Source: Kiritimatiellia bacterium
GTDB taxonomy: Bacteria > Verrucomicrobiota > Kiritimatiellia > RFP12 > UBA1067
Direction: 5' to 3'
Assembly (NCBI GenBank): GCA_017525225.1
Contig: JAFXTB010000090.1
Coordinates: 1-54,499, forward strand
DNA: 54,499 bases
Shown: one piece after another, positions 33,485 to 42,651 of the stretch
Layout: each line of letters opens with the position of its first letter
How positions within the stretch are numbered: position 1 is the first letter of the stretch
Notes under the pieces: model-generated
What the model was told of the DNA's origin: nothing
Databases searched by the model: none
What the model saw: only the letters and a program-made list of their open reading frames with translations
Position numbers and translations under genes: made by a program

Positions 33485-36211
33485 CTATGGGCACATAATC
33501 TTCATAGACAACAACCTCGCGCCAGAACCATTGAATTGCAACCGACCATCCTTTATTCTACCCAGGACGCGCGAATATCCATCCGTCTCGACAATCGGCT
33601 TTGCCTCTCCTTCCACAGAGACGGTCACCCACCCTCCCTTGTAGATCACGACAAGACGAACACTGCCACCCGAATACGAAAACTTCACCCTTTCGGCGGT
33701 GCCCCCGTCCTTCACCTCGCTCCATTCGCCGAATGCGGCCATAGCGCTGTCTTTCGCGAAATCCAGCATCAGGAACGGATAGCTGTCGCGCTTGTTCATG
33801 GTATTGGCACCCGGCTTCTGGCAGAAATGGAACCGCCATGCGTCCTTTTTCCCGTTGGGCGCGATTTCGATCTCCATGCGAAACTCGCCCGGCACATCCA
33901 CTGCCCATTCAAGCGAGCTGGACGGACGATAGGAACCATCGTAGAATGCGTATTCTCCGTTCAGACGCCACACGCCATCATAGGTGAGCCAACACGTCTT
34001 GTCCTTGGGAAACGACGCAACGATAGCCTTGCCGCTGGGGAAATCCGTCTTCATCCGGGCGGACACCTCCATCTCGTCGGCATAAATCCGCTCACACTTG
34101 TCAAATCCAGCTCCAGCACGTCTGCGCAGTTCCTCCAGTCCTTTGACAAATTCCGAATATTCGTTCGCCACATAGAGTCTGTGCAGACGCTGAAAATCCT
34201 TGCGATTCCTGCCCGATATGCCGTCCCATACCCTCCACCACGCGGAGAAACCAGCAATCACCCTGTATATTTCATTCGGGAACGTTTGATGCTCGAATGA
34301 CCGGAACGTCTCGCCGGCCTTCTCCCAGTCGCCCTTGAGCGAATAGGCGAGAGTTGCGAAAGCGCCGGCATGCTTTCGCCTGGAGGGGAAGGCGTTCGTG
34401 TTTGCAATCTGCGGCAGTGACACTTCAAGTATCTTGTCCAGCTCGTCCTGATGGTCGCGGAAGTAGGCCTCGTTCGTCATGTTGGAGTCCTTGACCATGC
34501 GCAGCAACGCCTCGGCATATACGAGCGGAATCATTGTGTCGTGTCTCTTCGTATCGTAACACCTTTCGGCGAAGGCCTTCATCTTTGCGAGCGAACCGCG
34601 CCAGCGCGGATAGCAGTTGTACCAGAGGTAGTTGACGAAGAGACCAACGTAATCCAGCTGCACCGCCGTCGCGGAGGTGAACACCTCGTCATCGAATGGG
34701 CCGAGCTCAGAAAACAGGTAGGATGCTTCCGGGTATGGATACAGTTCCATTGCGCGCTTGAACGCAGCGCGGCATGCATCACCGTGGTTCGCAAACCCCT
34801 TCCAGCCCTCTTTGCTCACAGTGTTCGCATATCCACCGCCGCGTGCCCTCCATGCGGCGTTCTTCTCCACTTTTATCCGCCACAGCAGTTTGAGCCATTC
34901 ATCCACGGAGGTTTTTTCCAGTTTTGCAAGGATGTTCGTGCTGCCGAAATTCACACAGGTACGCAATGTCCAGAATACACATCGTAGGTCTTCGCCAGCG
35001 AACCTACCGGACTCGAGCCAGGCAACGGTGGCGTCTGCGGTACCCTTCTGACCGATAGATGCCTTGGTCATGTCGGCAAAAGGCTTCTTGGCCGTGCGCT
35101 CCAGAATCTCCACAAGACGTTTACTGTCACGAAAAGACTTGTAGTTGGGCACTCCCCAGATATGATCTATCGCCGCATTGAGGACCCTCCGTTCCTCGGC
35201 CGTCGCTTTGCCGTACGGATCCATTTCCCTCATCAAGAATGGGCGAAGTTTCTTGTCGCGGAAGGATGCGCATGTCTCCAGGGCCATGTTCGTTCGAATG
35301 TTCTCGCTCCAATCCCCAAGCCATGCGACATGTCCGGGACGTGTGTCCTCCATGTCGCCATCGTCAGCTTTGACACCTGCGGTCTTCTTTGACTTGTAGC
35401 CATCTCGCATCTTCTTGAACATTTCGAATTTCTTTTCCTGGCTCTCTATGAGTTCCAACTTCTTCGCCTCCATGTGCGTGGGGACCTTCATCGCGCGCGC
35501 CTCGGCAAACGCCTTTTCGCAGAGCGGGATGTATTTGTCGGCGATACGTCCGAACAGGATGTCGCAGTAATGGTCCGCCTGCGCCCGCTGGAGTCTGCGC
35601 CTATCCTTCTCATTGGGCGCCCCTTCCGGGTTGGGAAACTTTTTCAAGACCTCCTCCATCGCGGCGGCGGTCTCTTTCTGCATCTCGTCATCGTATCGAT
35701 TTAGGACAGCCTCGATAGGCCTGATGTACTTTTCCACATCCGGCGCCTCGCGTATCGCCATGGCCAACGTTTCAAGGTACTTCTCCGGCCCACCCTCGAC
35801 ATAGCCGATTTCGGTCACCTTCCTACCCTTGCCATCGAGAACCAGTACTGCGGGAAACCCTCTGACCCCATATTCCCTCGTTATCCGCTCGTTGTTCTTT
35901 CTGCCATGCTCGGACAGGACTTCTCTATCTCTCGGATTGTCTATGTATACGAGTTCGTACGCATTCGTCGCTCCCTTGCGGAACACCTCGGTCGAAAGTA
36001 CTTCCCTTTCGAGTTTCCGACACCACACACACCAGTCGCTTCCGCTGAAGACGACCAAGACGTGACGTCTATCCGTCTTGGCCCTTTCAAGGGCTATATC
36101 GAGTTCGTCGGTGAAACCTTCGGGCGTGGACGTTGTCGCCGCCGTCGCCATCATGGCGCAAACAACAGACAAAGCCGCAATCGTACAACTGATATGCGTC
36201 ATTGTCTTCAA
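33485..36211 (-). CDS. Large secreted thioredoxin-fold protein
   Basis: The protein has 905-908 residues depending on start (TTG 36211 with a fair Shine-Dalgarno, or ATG 36202). It has a signal peptide (about 8-25). A thioredoxin-like domain (about 35-150) carries the active-site motif WCVWC (60-64) and a cis-proline region GFPAVLVLDG. A long helical region (about 160-760) of unknown fold follows. The C-terminal jelly-roll-like part (about 770-905) contains LEWAVDVPGEFRMEIEIAPN. It probably acts in the periplasm on disulphides or as a redox-linked surface protein; this is inferred. It lies 45 bases after trpS on the same strand. Confidence 0.72.
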   Translation of the reverse strand: MKTMTHISCTIAALSVVCAMMATAATTSTPEGFTDELDIALERAKTDRRHVLVVFSGSDWCVWCRKLEREVLSTEVFRKGATNAYELVYIDNPRDREVLSEHGRKNNERITREYGVRGFPAVLVLDGKGRKVTEIGYVEGGPEKYLETLAMAIREAPDVEKYIRPIEAVLNRYDDEMQKETAAAMEEVLKKFPNPEGAPNEKDRRRLQRAQADHYCDILFGRIADKYIPLCEKAFAEARAMKVPTHMEAKKLELIESQEKKFEMFKKMRDGYKSKKTAGVKADDGDMEDTRPGHVAWLGDWSENIRTNMALETCASFRDKKLRPFLMREMDPYGKATAEERRVLNAAIDHIWGVPNYKSFRDSKRLVEILERTAKKPFADMTKASIGQKGTADATVAWLESGRFAGEDLRCVFWTLRTCVNFGSTNILAKLEKTSVDEWLKLLWRIKVEKNAAWRARGGGYANTVSKEGWKGFANHGDACRAAFKRAMELYPYPEASYLFSELGPFDDEVFTSATAVQLDYVGLFVNYLWYNCYPRWRGSLAKMKAFAERCYDTKRHDTMIPLVYAEALLRMVKDSNMTNEAYFRDHQDELDKILEVSLPQIANTNAFPSRRKHAGAFATLAYSLKGDWEKAGETFRSFEHQTFPNEIYRVIAGFSAWWRVWDGISGRNRKDFQRLHRLYVANEYSEFVKGLEELRRRAGAGFDKCERIYADEMEVSARMKTDFPSGKAIVASFPKDKTCWLTYDGVWRLNGEYAFYDGSYRPSSSLEWAVDVPGEFRMEIEIAPNGKKDAWRFHFCQKPGANTMNKRDSYPFLMLDFAKDSAMAAFGEWSEVKDGGTAERVKFSYSGGSVRLVVIYKGGWVTVSVEGEAKPIVETDGYSRVLGRIKDGRLQFNGSGARLLSMKIMCP

Positions 36212-36256
36212 CGTCCCTCTCGATACTCCCTTTGCACTCTTCGCAACCGGAAATCC

Positions 36257-37213
36257 CTACAGCCCCACAGCCTTGCGTACCTTCTCCATCGTGGGCGCGG
36301 CGGCGGCGCGGGCGCGCTTCGCCCCGTCCTGCAGGATGTCCTCAAGCGCGGCGGGATCCTTCACCAGCTCCTCGCGCCGCGCCTTGAACGGATCGAAGAG
36401 GCGGTGGTATGCCTCAAGGAGCGCCTTCTTGGCGTGCCCGTAGCCGTAGTTGCCGGCGCGGAACTTCGCCGCCATCTCGGACACCTCGTCCGGCGTAGCG
36501 AACAGCTTGTACAGCTCGTAGATGGAATTGCCCTCCGGCTCCTTCGGCTCCTCCATCGTCTTGGAATCCGTGACGATACCCATCACCTTCTTCTTCGCGG
36601 AGGGATCGAAGAGCTCGATCGTATTGTGGTAGCTCTTGGACATCTTCTGCCCGTCGGTACCGGGGATCGTGGCGACCGAATCAGGGATGTACGCGTCGGG
36701 GATCTTGAAGATATCGCCGAAGGCGTTGTTGAACTTGATCGCAAGGTCGCGCGTCACTTCCAGATGCTGCTTCTGATCCTTGCCCACGGGCACGAGGTCG
36801 GACTGCATGATGAGGATGTCCGCCGCCATCAGCACCGGATAGGCGAAAAGGCCGTGCGTGGCGTCGAAGCCGTGCGCCATCTTGTCCTTGTAGCTGTGGC
36901 AGCGCTCCAGGAGCCCCATGGGCGTGAGGCACGAGAGGTACCACGCGAGCTCCTGCACCTCCGGCACGTCGCTCTGGCGGTAGACGATCGTCTTCGCCGG
37001 GTCGAGGCCGCATGCGAGGTAGTCGAGCGCCACCTCGCGCGTCGCCTCCCTGAGCGCGGCGCCGTCGCGCACCGTCGTCATCGCATGGAAGTTGGCGATG
37101 AACATGAACATGTCCTCGCCCTTCGCCTGAAGGTCGAACATGGACTTCATCGCCCCGAAGTAGTTGCCCCAGTGCAGCTTGCCCGAGGGCTGGATGCCCG
37201 TAAGTATGCGCAT
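36257..37213 (-). CDS. trpS: Tryptophanyl-tRNA synthetase
   Basis: This 318-residue class I synthetase charges tRNA-Trp. The HIGH-like motif is HWGN (14-17, in GIQPSGKLHWGNYFG) and the KMSKS motif is at residues 190-194. SYKDKMAHG, LFAYPVLMAADILIM and VGKDQKQHLE are conserved TrpRS segments. AAGGA precedes the ATG. It is separated by 18 bases from the OmpH-type gene and is likely co-transcribed with it from the promoter at 37830. Confidence 0.96.
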   Translation of the reverse strand: MRILTGIQPSGKLHWGNYFGAMKSMFDLQAKGEDMFMFIANFHAMTTVRDGAALREATREVALDYLACGLDPAKTIVYRQSDVPEVQELAWYLSCLTPMGLLERCHSYKDKMAHGFDATHGLFAYPVLMAADILIMQSDLVPVGKDQKQHLEVTRDLAIKFNNAFGDIFKIPDAYIPDSVATIPGTDGQKMSKSYHNTIELFDPSAKKKVMGIVTDSKTMEEPKEPEGNSIYELYKLFATPDEVSEMAAKFRAGNYGYGHAKKALLEAYHRLFDPFKARREELVKDPAALEDILQDGAKRARAAAAPTMEKVRKAVGL

Positions 37214-37231
37214 GGCCTTTGGTCCTTCGCG

Positions 37232-37801
37232 TCACTTCGCCTTTGCGTCGGCCTTGAGCGTCTTGCGCTTCTCGGGATCCACCTTCATGACCCTTAGTAT
37301 GTCGTCGGTGACCTCGAGCGACGGCTTGGAGAACGCGAGCATGGTGGAATCGATTATCATGTCGAATCCGTGCTCGCGCGCGTACACCGAGATCTTCTCG
37401 CGGATCTCGTCGGTCTGCAGCTTCATGAGCCGCGCCTCGAGGTCGGCCAGCTCGCCCTGGTAGCGGCGGACCTCAGCCTCCATGTCCTGGCGGGCGGCGA
37501 TGTACCGGCGCTGCACGCCCTCGAGCTTCTTCTGCGCGGACGCCTTGGCCGCGGCGGAAAGCATCGGGTTGGCGAGATCCTCCTGGGCCTTCTTGCCCTC
37601 ATCGGCTATGGCCTTTATATCCTCCTGCAGCTTGTCGAGCTTTGCCTTGTAGTCCTTGTCGGTCGATTTCAAGAGCGCCTTGTTCGTCTCGTAGCTGGGA
37701 TGCAGCTTTACGAGATCGACCATGTTGACAGTGCCTATCTTCATGTCGGAGAGGACCGTCCAGCACGCCATGCAGGAAACCGCGAGTATTGCTTTTTTCA
37801 T
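37232..37801 (-). CDS. OmpH/Skp-family periplasmic chaperone
   Basis: The 189-residue protein has a signal peptide (MKKAILAVSCMACWTVLS), then VNMVDLVKLHPSYETNKALL and a long charged coiled coil (about 50-130). It ends with GFDMIIDSTMLAFSKPSLEV and then DDILRVM. This is the Skp/OmpH pattern, a trimeric jellyfish-like chaperone that carries outer-membrane proteins across the periplasm. Its presence supports a Gram-negative envelope. ATG 37801 is preferred over 37807 because AAAGGA then lies at proper spacing. It is the first gene before trpS. Confidence 0.85.
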   Translation of the reverse strand: MKKAILAVSCMACWTVLSDMKIGTVNMVDLVKLHPSYETNKALLKSTDKDYKAKLDKLQEDIKAIADEGKKAQEDLANPMLSAAAKASAQKKLEGVQRRYIAARQDMEAEVRRYQGELADLEARLMKLQTDEIREKISVYAREHGFDMIIDSTMLAFSKPSLEVTDDILRVMKVDPEKRKTLKADAKAK

Positions 37802-37829
37802 TTTCATTCCTTTTCTTTAACGGCGGTAG

Positions 37830-37838
37830 ATTATATCA
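37830..37838 (-). promoter_or_regulatory. Extended -10 promoter (TGA-TATAAT) of ompH-trpS
   Basis: TGA-TATAAT lies 29 bases before the preferred ATG. It leaves a short leader with the Shine-Dalgarno AAAGGA. Confidence 0.7.
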
Positions 37839-37876
37839 AAACGCCGCCTTTGTTCAAAGGGAATAAAAAGGAAGAA

Positions 37877-38359
37877 TCACGCGGCGGCGACGGGACGCAG
37901 GAGAAGCTCGCGTACGGCCTCGGGGTCGCGGGCCATCAGGATCGGCTCGCGGATCTCGGGGAGAAGCAGGCGTCTGTTTACTTCGGAAAGGAAGCGGATG
38001 TGCGCCTTCGGCTGGTTGGGCGACGACAGCACCAGCACGAAGATGCGCGAGGGCAGGCCGTCGATCGCCCCACAGTCGACACCGCCGGGATGGACGCCTA
38101 TCGCCACGCGGATGTCGTCCAGCGCCGCAAACCGGCAGTGCGGGATCGCCACGCCGTTGGCGAGCGCCGTGCATCCGCCCAGCACCTCGCGCGCGTATAC
38201 GTCGGCGAAGGCGGCGTTGCGCAGCTCAGGCGCAAGCCGCCCCGCCTCCACCAGCGCATCGATGAGATGCATGGCTACGTCCACCTTCAGCGTCTCGTCC
38301 ATGTCGAGGACGATCGGCGCGGTACGGATGATCTCCGGGTAGTCGACCGTCACTTCCAT
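37877..38359 (-). CDS. PTS EIIA (PtsN/fructose-type) domain protein
   Basis: The 160-residue protein is one EIIA domain of the mannitol/fructose/Ntr superfamily. The phospho-accepting His74 lies in NGVAIPHCR, preceded by the conserved ARE-x(n)-T stretch and followed by LVLSSPNQPKAHIRFLSEVN. It is not fused to other PTS domains, and no EI, HPr, EIIB or EIIC lies nearby, so a regulatory EIIA-Ntr-like role is likelier than sugar transport. The start ATG overlaps the secretin stop as TGATG. It is the last gene of the pilus operon, which has a sigma-54-like promoter; PtsN is classically linked to sigma-54. Confidence 0.85.
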   Translation of the reverse strand: MEVTVDYPEIIRTAPIVLDMDETLKVDVAMHLIDALVEAGRLAPELRNAAFADVYAREVLGGCTALANGVAIPHCRFAALDDIRVAIGVHPGGVDCGAIDGLPSRIFVLVLSSPNQPKAHIRFLSEVNRRLLLPEIREPILMARDPEAVRELLLRPVAAA

Positions 38360-40644
38360 CAATCGGCCTTCCCCGGCGCCACCGGCGTGATCGTCACCGT
38401 TCCGCGCTCGCTGTTGGCGTTGACGGACGGTTCGTCAGACTCGAAACCATCCTTCTCCTTTGCGATGCGACGCTCGTCGATCGTGCGCATGTCGAGCCTG
38501 AGGGCGTCCGTCGAGGCGTTGGAGCGGTCTCCCGGCTCCAACGCGCGCCTCTCCACGTACTCGCGGCCGCGCACGGCGTTCTTCGGGAGGCCCACGTCCT
38601 CAGGCAGATTCGCGGGATCGGCAATGCCTACGGTCACGAAGATCAGAATCTCCTTCTGCACCTTGCCGCGGCTCTTCCATCCGAAAAGCTTCTGGCCGAT
38701 CCACGGAATCTTGCGCAGATACGGGATGCCGGAATCAACATCGCCCTCCTCGGTCTTGGAAAGGCCGCCAATGACCGCCGTCGCGCCGTCCTTCATGGTG
38801 AACTCGGTCGTCAGGCGCTTGAACAGCAGGATCGGGTAGGAGCCGTAGGGTGCGTCTGAACCGCCGGAGATGTGGTAGAAGCCATCCGTGGTCACGGTCT
38901 TGTCCGGCTCGCTGATGGAAGGCACGATCTCCACGCTGATGAGACCGTCCGGCGAGATGCGCGGCTTGACGGTGAGCGTGATGCCCCACGAGAAGAACGC
39001 GGTCTTCTTCTTGGAGAAGAGTTCGTCCTCGCCGGGGATCAGCTCGAGCTTGGCATCGCTCTTGGTGTAGCCTGACTGCGTATCGTGCTGCGATGTGAGC
39101 GTGATGTGCGGGAACTTGGTCGTGCGGTCGAAGAGCGCCTCCTTGCCGTTCGAGACGATGATCTTCGGGTTGGAGAATATCTTGGTGTCCTCCAACTGCT
39201 CAAATGCACTCATCGCCAGACGGAAGTCGTCGGCGGAAAGCTGCCCGGAGAACACTCGGGCGTTGCGCCAGGCCATGTCCGCGGTCGAGGAATCGGTGTT
39301 GAGCCGCGATGGATTGGTTATCTCGCCAGACACAAGGTAGTTCTTCGTGACGTAGTCCACGGCGGAATGACCGTCGGAGATGTCCTTCCCGTCCGAATTG
39401 TATGTCTTGGGCGTGTAGTACGTCGTAGTGGTGCCGGTCCCGAACTTGTTGAGCCGTCCGTTGTTGTACTCGATGCCGGCATTGAGGTCGTGTACCGAGG
39501 CACCCCAGCTCTCAAGCTGGTTCCACTGGACACCCAGCTTGTGCATGGCCTCGTTGGAAAGTTCAATGAAACGGGCCTCGATGTAGATCTGCGGCACGGC
39601 CTTGTCCACGGCCTTGATGATCGCCTCGCAGTCGGCCAGGATACGGTCGCTCGCCGTCACTACGACCGTGTTCGCGCCGGAGAACGGCGTGGCGACACCG
39701 TGGATCAGCTTGCCGTTCTTGTCCTTGACGCCGTAAGACTCGTTGAAGAGCCTGGCCAGTTCGTCCACGGAAGCATGGTTCAGCTGGAACGTCCGTGTGA
39801 ATACGGGATCGACGAGCTTGTCCTCCTTCACGAAGTGGATGCCGCCCGAGGATTCCACGCGGAAGCCGCGCGAATTGAGGATCGAGCTCATCGCCTGCAG
39901 CCATGGCACATGCCTGAGCGACACGGAGACGCGCTGCTGGAGGTTCGTGGATTCGGCATAGATGATGTTCGCGCCCGTTGCCTTGCGGAACTGGCGGAGG
40001 ATGTCGGTGAGCGTGGCGTCGTCGGACATGATGTCAACAAGCGCCGTTTCGTCCGAAGCGAGGAACCTGGCGGCGATGTCCGTACCCGTCTCCGTCGTGG
40101 CCGGGGCTGCGCCTTGCGGGGCGACCGCTTCCTTCACAGGGCCAGCAGCAACAGGCAGCGCCTCGGCAGTAGGCTTCGCATCCGGCGGAGCCAGTTTAAC
40201 CACAGGCCGACCCTTCGCCGCAACCGCCGAATCATCGGCCGCAGTCAGATCGATCTCATCCGTATCCGACTCGGTAGTGGCAGCAGCCTTCGGCACCTCG
40301 GCTACAGGCTTGGGAGCTTCGGCGACAGGTTTGGGAGCTTCGGCAACGGGCTTGGGCGCTTCGGCGGCAGGTTTGGGAACCTCGGCTACAGGCTTTGGTG
40401 CTTCGGCTACGGGCTTGGGCGCTTCAGCAGCTGGTTTCGGCGCTTCGGCGGCTGGTTTCGGCGCTTCGGCCACCTGCTTCGGTGCCTCGGCTACAGGCTT
40501 CGCCTCCGTCTTCTTCGGCACTGCCAGATCGGCAAGCAGCGACTCTCCACTCGCTACAGCGGCCTTTGGTTCCTCGGCGAACATCGCCAGCGTAAGGAAG
40601 GCGCTCATTGCGAGCGCGGTTGCTTTCATTGCATGGTATTTCAT
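38359..40644 (-). CDS. Secretin (type II secretion/type IV pilus, PilQ/GspD-like)
   Basis: The 761-residue protein has a signal peptide (about 6-23). A low-complexity region at 51-120 holds ten seven-residue units (VAEAPKP and variants). An N0/STN-like domain spans about 195-265 (LTDILRQFRKATGANIIYAE), then N1-type domains (RTFQLNHASVDELARLF, VTASDRILADCEAII). The secretin pore domain spans about 460-720: SNPKIIVSNGKEALF, LTVKPRISPDGLISVEIVPS and the end motif GIPYLRKIPWIGQKLFGW. It forms the outer-membrane pore. ATGA overlap with the gene before and GGAGGTGG before the start indicate tight coupling. Confidence 0.92.
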   Translation of the reverse strand: MKYHAMKATALAMSAFLTLAMFAEEPKAAVASGESLLADLAVPKKTEAKPVAEAPKQVAEAPKPAAEAPKPAAEAPKPVAEAPKPVAEVPKPAAEAPKPVAEAPKPVAEAPKPVAEVPKAAATTESDTDEIDLTAADDSAVAAKGRPVVKLAPPDAKPTAEALPVAAGPVKEAVAPQGAAPATTETGTDIAARFLASDETALVDIMSDDATLTDILRQFRKATGANIIYAESTNLQQRVSVSLRHVPWLQAMSSILNSRGFRVESSGGIHFVKEDKLVDPVFTRTFQLNHASVDELARLFNESYGVKDKNGKLIHGVATPFSGANTVVVTASDRILADCEAIIKAVDKAVPQIYIEARFIELSNEAMHKLGVQWNQLESWGASVHDLNAGIEYNNGRLNKFGTGTTTTYYTPKTYNSDGKDISDGHSAVDYVTKNYLVSGEITNPSRLNTDSSTADMAWRNARVFSGQLSADDFRLAMSAFEQLEDTKIFSNPKIIVSNGKEALFDRTTKFPHITLTSQHDTQSGYTKSDAKLELIPGEDELFSKKKTAFFSWGITLTVKPRISPDGLISVEIVPSISEPDKTVTTDGFYHISGGSDAPYGSYPILLFKRLTTEFTMKDGATAVIGGLSKTEEGDVDSGIPYLRKIPWIGQKLFGWKSRGKVQKEILIFVTVGIADPANLPEDVGLPKNAVRGREYVERRALEPGDRSNASTDALRLDMRTIDERRIAKEKDGFESDEPSVNANSERGTVTITPVAPGKAD
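40285..40494 (-). repeat. Ten tandem 21-bp units in the secretin gene (VAEAPKP repeat)
   Basis: The units encode (V/A)AE(A/V)PK(P/Q). Copies differ at synonymous sites, so they are not from a very recent expansion, but slippage and copy-number variation between strains are likely. The segment probably spans the periplasm or peptidoglycan, like TonB-type proline repeats. Confidence 0.75.
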
Positions 40645-41345
40645 TTGCCACCTCCAGTATTCTTCTTCTGTTCCTTCTGTTCCGGTTTTTTAGGTTCCGG
40701 TTTTTTAGGTTGTTCAACAAGACGCCACTGCACGCGCTTGAGCCTGAGCTTCTTTTCCTTGCCGTCAAGCCCCTGGATGCGCCATGTGAAGCGTACCCCG
40801 TCGTGCGTGAAGGACATCAGATCGCCATCTACATAGATGTTGCCGTTGATGTTTATGGACGCGCGGATGGTTCCGTCATCGGCCTTGAAGAGCGCGGGGT
40901 TGCCGAACTTGAGTGCACGCTGCGCCTTCTTCCAGTCCTCGGGCGTGACCTCCCTCGGCTTCGCCGCCTCAGCGGCGGCCTTCTCCGCCGCAGCCTTCTC
41001 CGCCGCGGCCTTCGCCTTGGCTGCAGCCTCCTTCGCCGCCTTCTCGGCGGCAGCGGCCTTCTCGGCTGCCTCCTTCGCGGCGGTCTTGGCGGCAGCCTGC
41101 TCGGACACCTTCTTCGCATCCACCTTCGGCTTGGGGGCGGGCGGTTTCGGCTTCGGCTTTGGACGTACCTCCGCCGAGATGCGCGCCAGCTCGCCCGTAT
41201 AGCCTATGGGCCAGAAAGGATTGGGCAAGGCCTTCGTCACAACGTTGGTCGGGACGGAGGTACTCGCCACGGCATTGGTCGGCGCGGCGGCGGCGACCGC
41301 GACTCCAACGGCGCACAGCAGGGAAAGGAGGATCATCCGCTTCAT
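40641..41345 (-). CDS. PilP-position pilus assembly protein (low-complexity Ala/Lys region)
   Basis: The 234-residue protein has a signal sequence (about 1-20), a Pro/Lys stretch (KPKPKPPAPKPK), a long Ala/Lys/Glu helix (about 75-140) and a compact C-terminal domain (NPALFKADDGTIRASININ, then FTHDGVRFTWRIQGLDGKE). By position between PilO and the secretin it should be the PilP-like or GspC-like link from the inner-membrane platform to the secretin. Sequence similarity alone would not show it. ATGA overlap and GGAGGGG support the start. Confidence 0.65.
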   Translation of the reverse strand: MKRMILLSLLCAVGVAVAAAAPTNAVASTSVPTNVVTKALPNPFWPIGYTGELARISAEVRPKPKPKPPAPKPKVDAKKVSEQAAAKTAAKEAAEKAAAAEKAAKEAAAKAKAAAEKAAAEKAAAEAAKPREVTPEDWKKAQRALKFGNPALFKADDGTIRASININGNIYVDGDLMSFTHDGVRFTWRIQGLDGKEKKLRLKRVQWRLVEQPKKPEPKKPEQKEQKKNTGGGK

Positions 41346-41962
41346 CGCTTCACCCCTCCCGGCGCCACCGGGGATGACAGCGCCCCTTTCACTGGCCATT
41401 CAAACACGATCTCGGCAAGCTGCTCCTCCGGGTTGCTCTGCACCTTGATGTTGAGCGCCTGCAGCGACACGTACGGCAGCATCTTCTCCACGCGCAGGAC
41501 GAACGAGGCGATCTCCGCATACGAGCCGTGCGCCGTCACGCGTATGGGTCGACGCGCATAGAGCTGGCGCGGCATGGGTTTTGGAAGCGGCAGCGCGCGC
41601 ACCGGCATCTCGGCGTAGTCGACCGCCTTCAACCCTACGTCCGCCGCCAGCGGATCGAGCTTGGACTTCGCGCGCATCGCCCACGATTCCAGGAGCGGCG
41701 TCAGAAGGGCGTCCATGAACGGCCTTCGCGCAGTCTCGATCTCGGCGAGCATGTTCTTCACGCGCGGGGAATCCTTCAGGTCGCGCGCCGTCACACGCTG
41801 CTGGCCTTCCAGACCGTCCAGCTCGCGGCGCAGCTTTGCGATCGAATCCTGGCACGGCTGCACGGCGAAAAGGTAGAGCACCACCGCCACGCCGGCGACA
41901 GCAAGGGCGAAGAGCGCGGCGCGCTTCGTGGTAGAGGCGGAATTGTCGAGAAGCGCGCTCAT
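41342..41962 (-). CDS. pilO: PilO-like pilus assembly inner-membrane protein
   Basis: The 206-residue protein has one N-terminal transmembrane helix (about 14-34, ALFALAVAGVAVVLYLF). A coiled-coil segment (about 36-75) and a ferredoxin-like C-terminal domain (about 120-200, then VTAHGSYAEIASFVLRVEKM with LPYVSLQALNIKV) follow, as in PilO. It partners with PilN in the alignment subcomplex of type IV pili. It overlaps pilN by ATGA with GGAGG before it. The symbol is by position and topology. Confidence 0.75.
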   Translation of the reverse strand: MSALLDNSASTTKRAALFALAVAGVAVVLYLFAVQPCQDSIAKLRRELDGLEGQQRVTARDLKDSPRVKNMLAEIETARRPFMDALLTPLLESWAMRAKSKLDPLAADVGLKAVDYAEMPVRALPLPKPMPRQLYARRPIRVTAHGSYAEIASFVLRVEKMLPYVSLQALNIKVQSNPEEQLAEIVFEWPVKGALSSPVAPGGVKR

Positions 41963-42648
41963 TTCTCGAACCTCCTCTCCCTGCAGCGGTATTCCACATC
42001 GAATGCCAGAAGGCGCGACCCATTGTCCTGCGCGCGCGCCTCCTGGCGGAACGAATGGACGCGCGGGCTCTGCCGGGCCGCCGCCCCCGTCTTGTCGATG
42101 ACAAGCCACTCCTTGAAATTGTCTCCGGCGAGCGTCTCTATGAGCGCCGTCACGGGCGCCGCCTTGACCGTTCGCCCGGTGATGCGCAGCGATACGGCCT
42201 CCGTGGTGTTCGTGGGGCCAAGCAGCGGCGGCACCTTGGGGTTCTTCGGATTGGAGAGCATCTGCGGCGGCGGTTCGGGGATCGTAATCGCCGTAAGCTG
42301 CATGTTCGTGGGCATCGCCTCGGCCAGATACGCAAGCAGAGGACCGTACTGGCGCCGCCCGCGATCGTAGGCTTTCAGCTGGTCCAGCTCGGCCTGCAGA
42401 TCGCGCACCTTGGCCATCTCGGCCAATATGGCCGCATGGGCGGACTTCTTGCCGTCAAGATCCGCCCGTACCGAAGCCAGCTGGCCGCGTAGCAGCATCA
42501 TCTGCATGAAGAGGATCGCCCACCAGATGGCGCAGCCCACGCAGAGCAGCAGGGCCAGTATCGGCAGCATCACGCGCAGGCGCACGGGCGACGACGACAT
42601 CTTCTCGGTGTCACGCAGCAGGTTGAGATGGAGATTGGGCGCTTCCAT
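41959..42648 (-). CDS. pilN: PilN-like pilus assembly protein
   Basis: The 229-residue protein begins with the short PilN-type cytoplasmic motif NLHLNLLRDTE, which binds PilM in known systems. One transmembrane helix (about 26-51, LRVMLPILALLLCVGCAIWW), a coiled coil (about 55-95) and a ferredoxin-like domain follow. GGAGGG precedes the ATG, and the gap to pilM is four bases. It completes the PilM-PilN-PilO order. Confidence 0.78.
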   Translation of the reverse strand: MEAPNLHLNLLRDTEKMSSSPVRLRVMLPILALLLCVGCAIWWAILFMQMMLLRGQLASVRADLDGKKSAHAAILAEMAKVRDLQAELDQLKAYDRGRRQYGPLLAYLAEAMPTNMQLTAITIPEPPPQMLSNPKNPKVPPLLGPTNTTEAVSLRITGRTVKAAPVTALIETLAGDNFKEWLVIDKTGAAARQSPRVHSFRQEARAQDNGSRLLAFDVEYRCRERRFEK

Positions 42649-42651
42649 CGA

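Noticed and set aside
39085-40836. 583-codon plus-strand frame opposite the secretin gene
   Set aside because: Composition mirrors the antisense of the repeats, and the opposite strand carries an unmistakable secretin.
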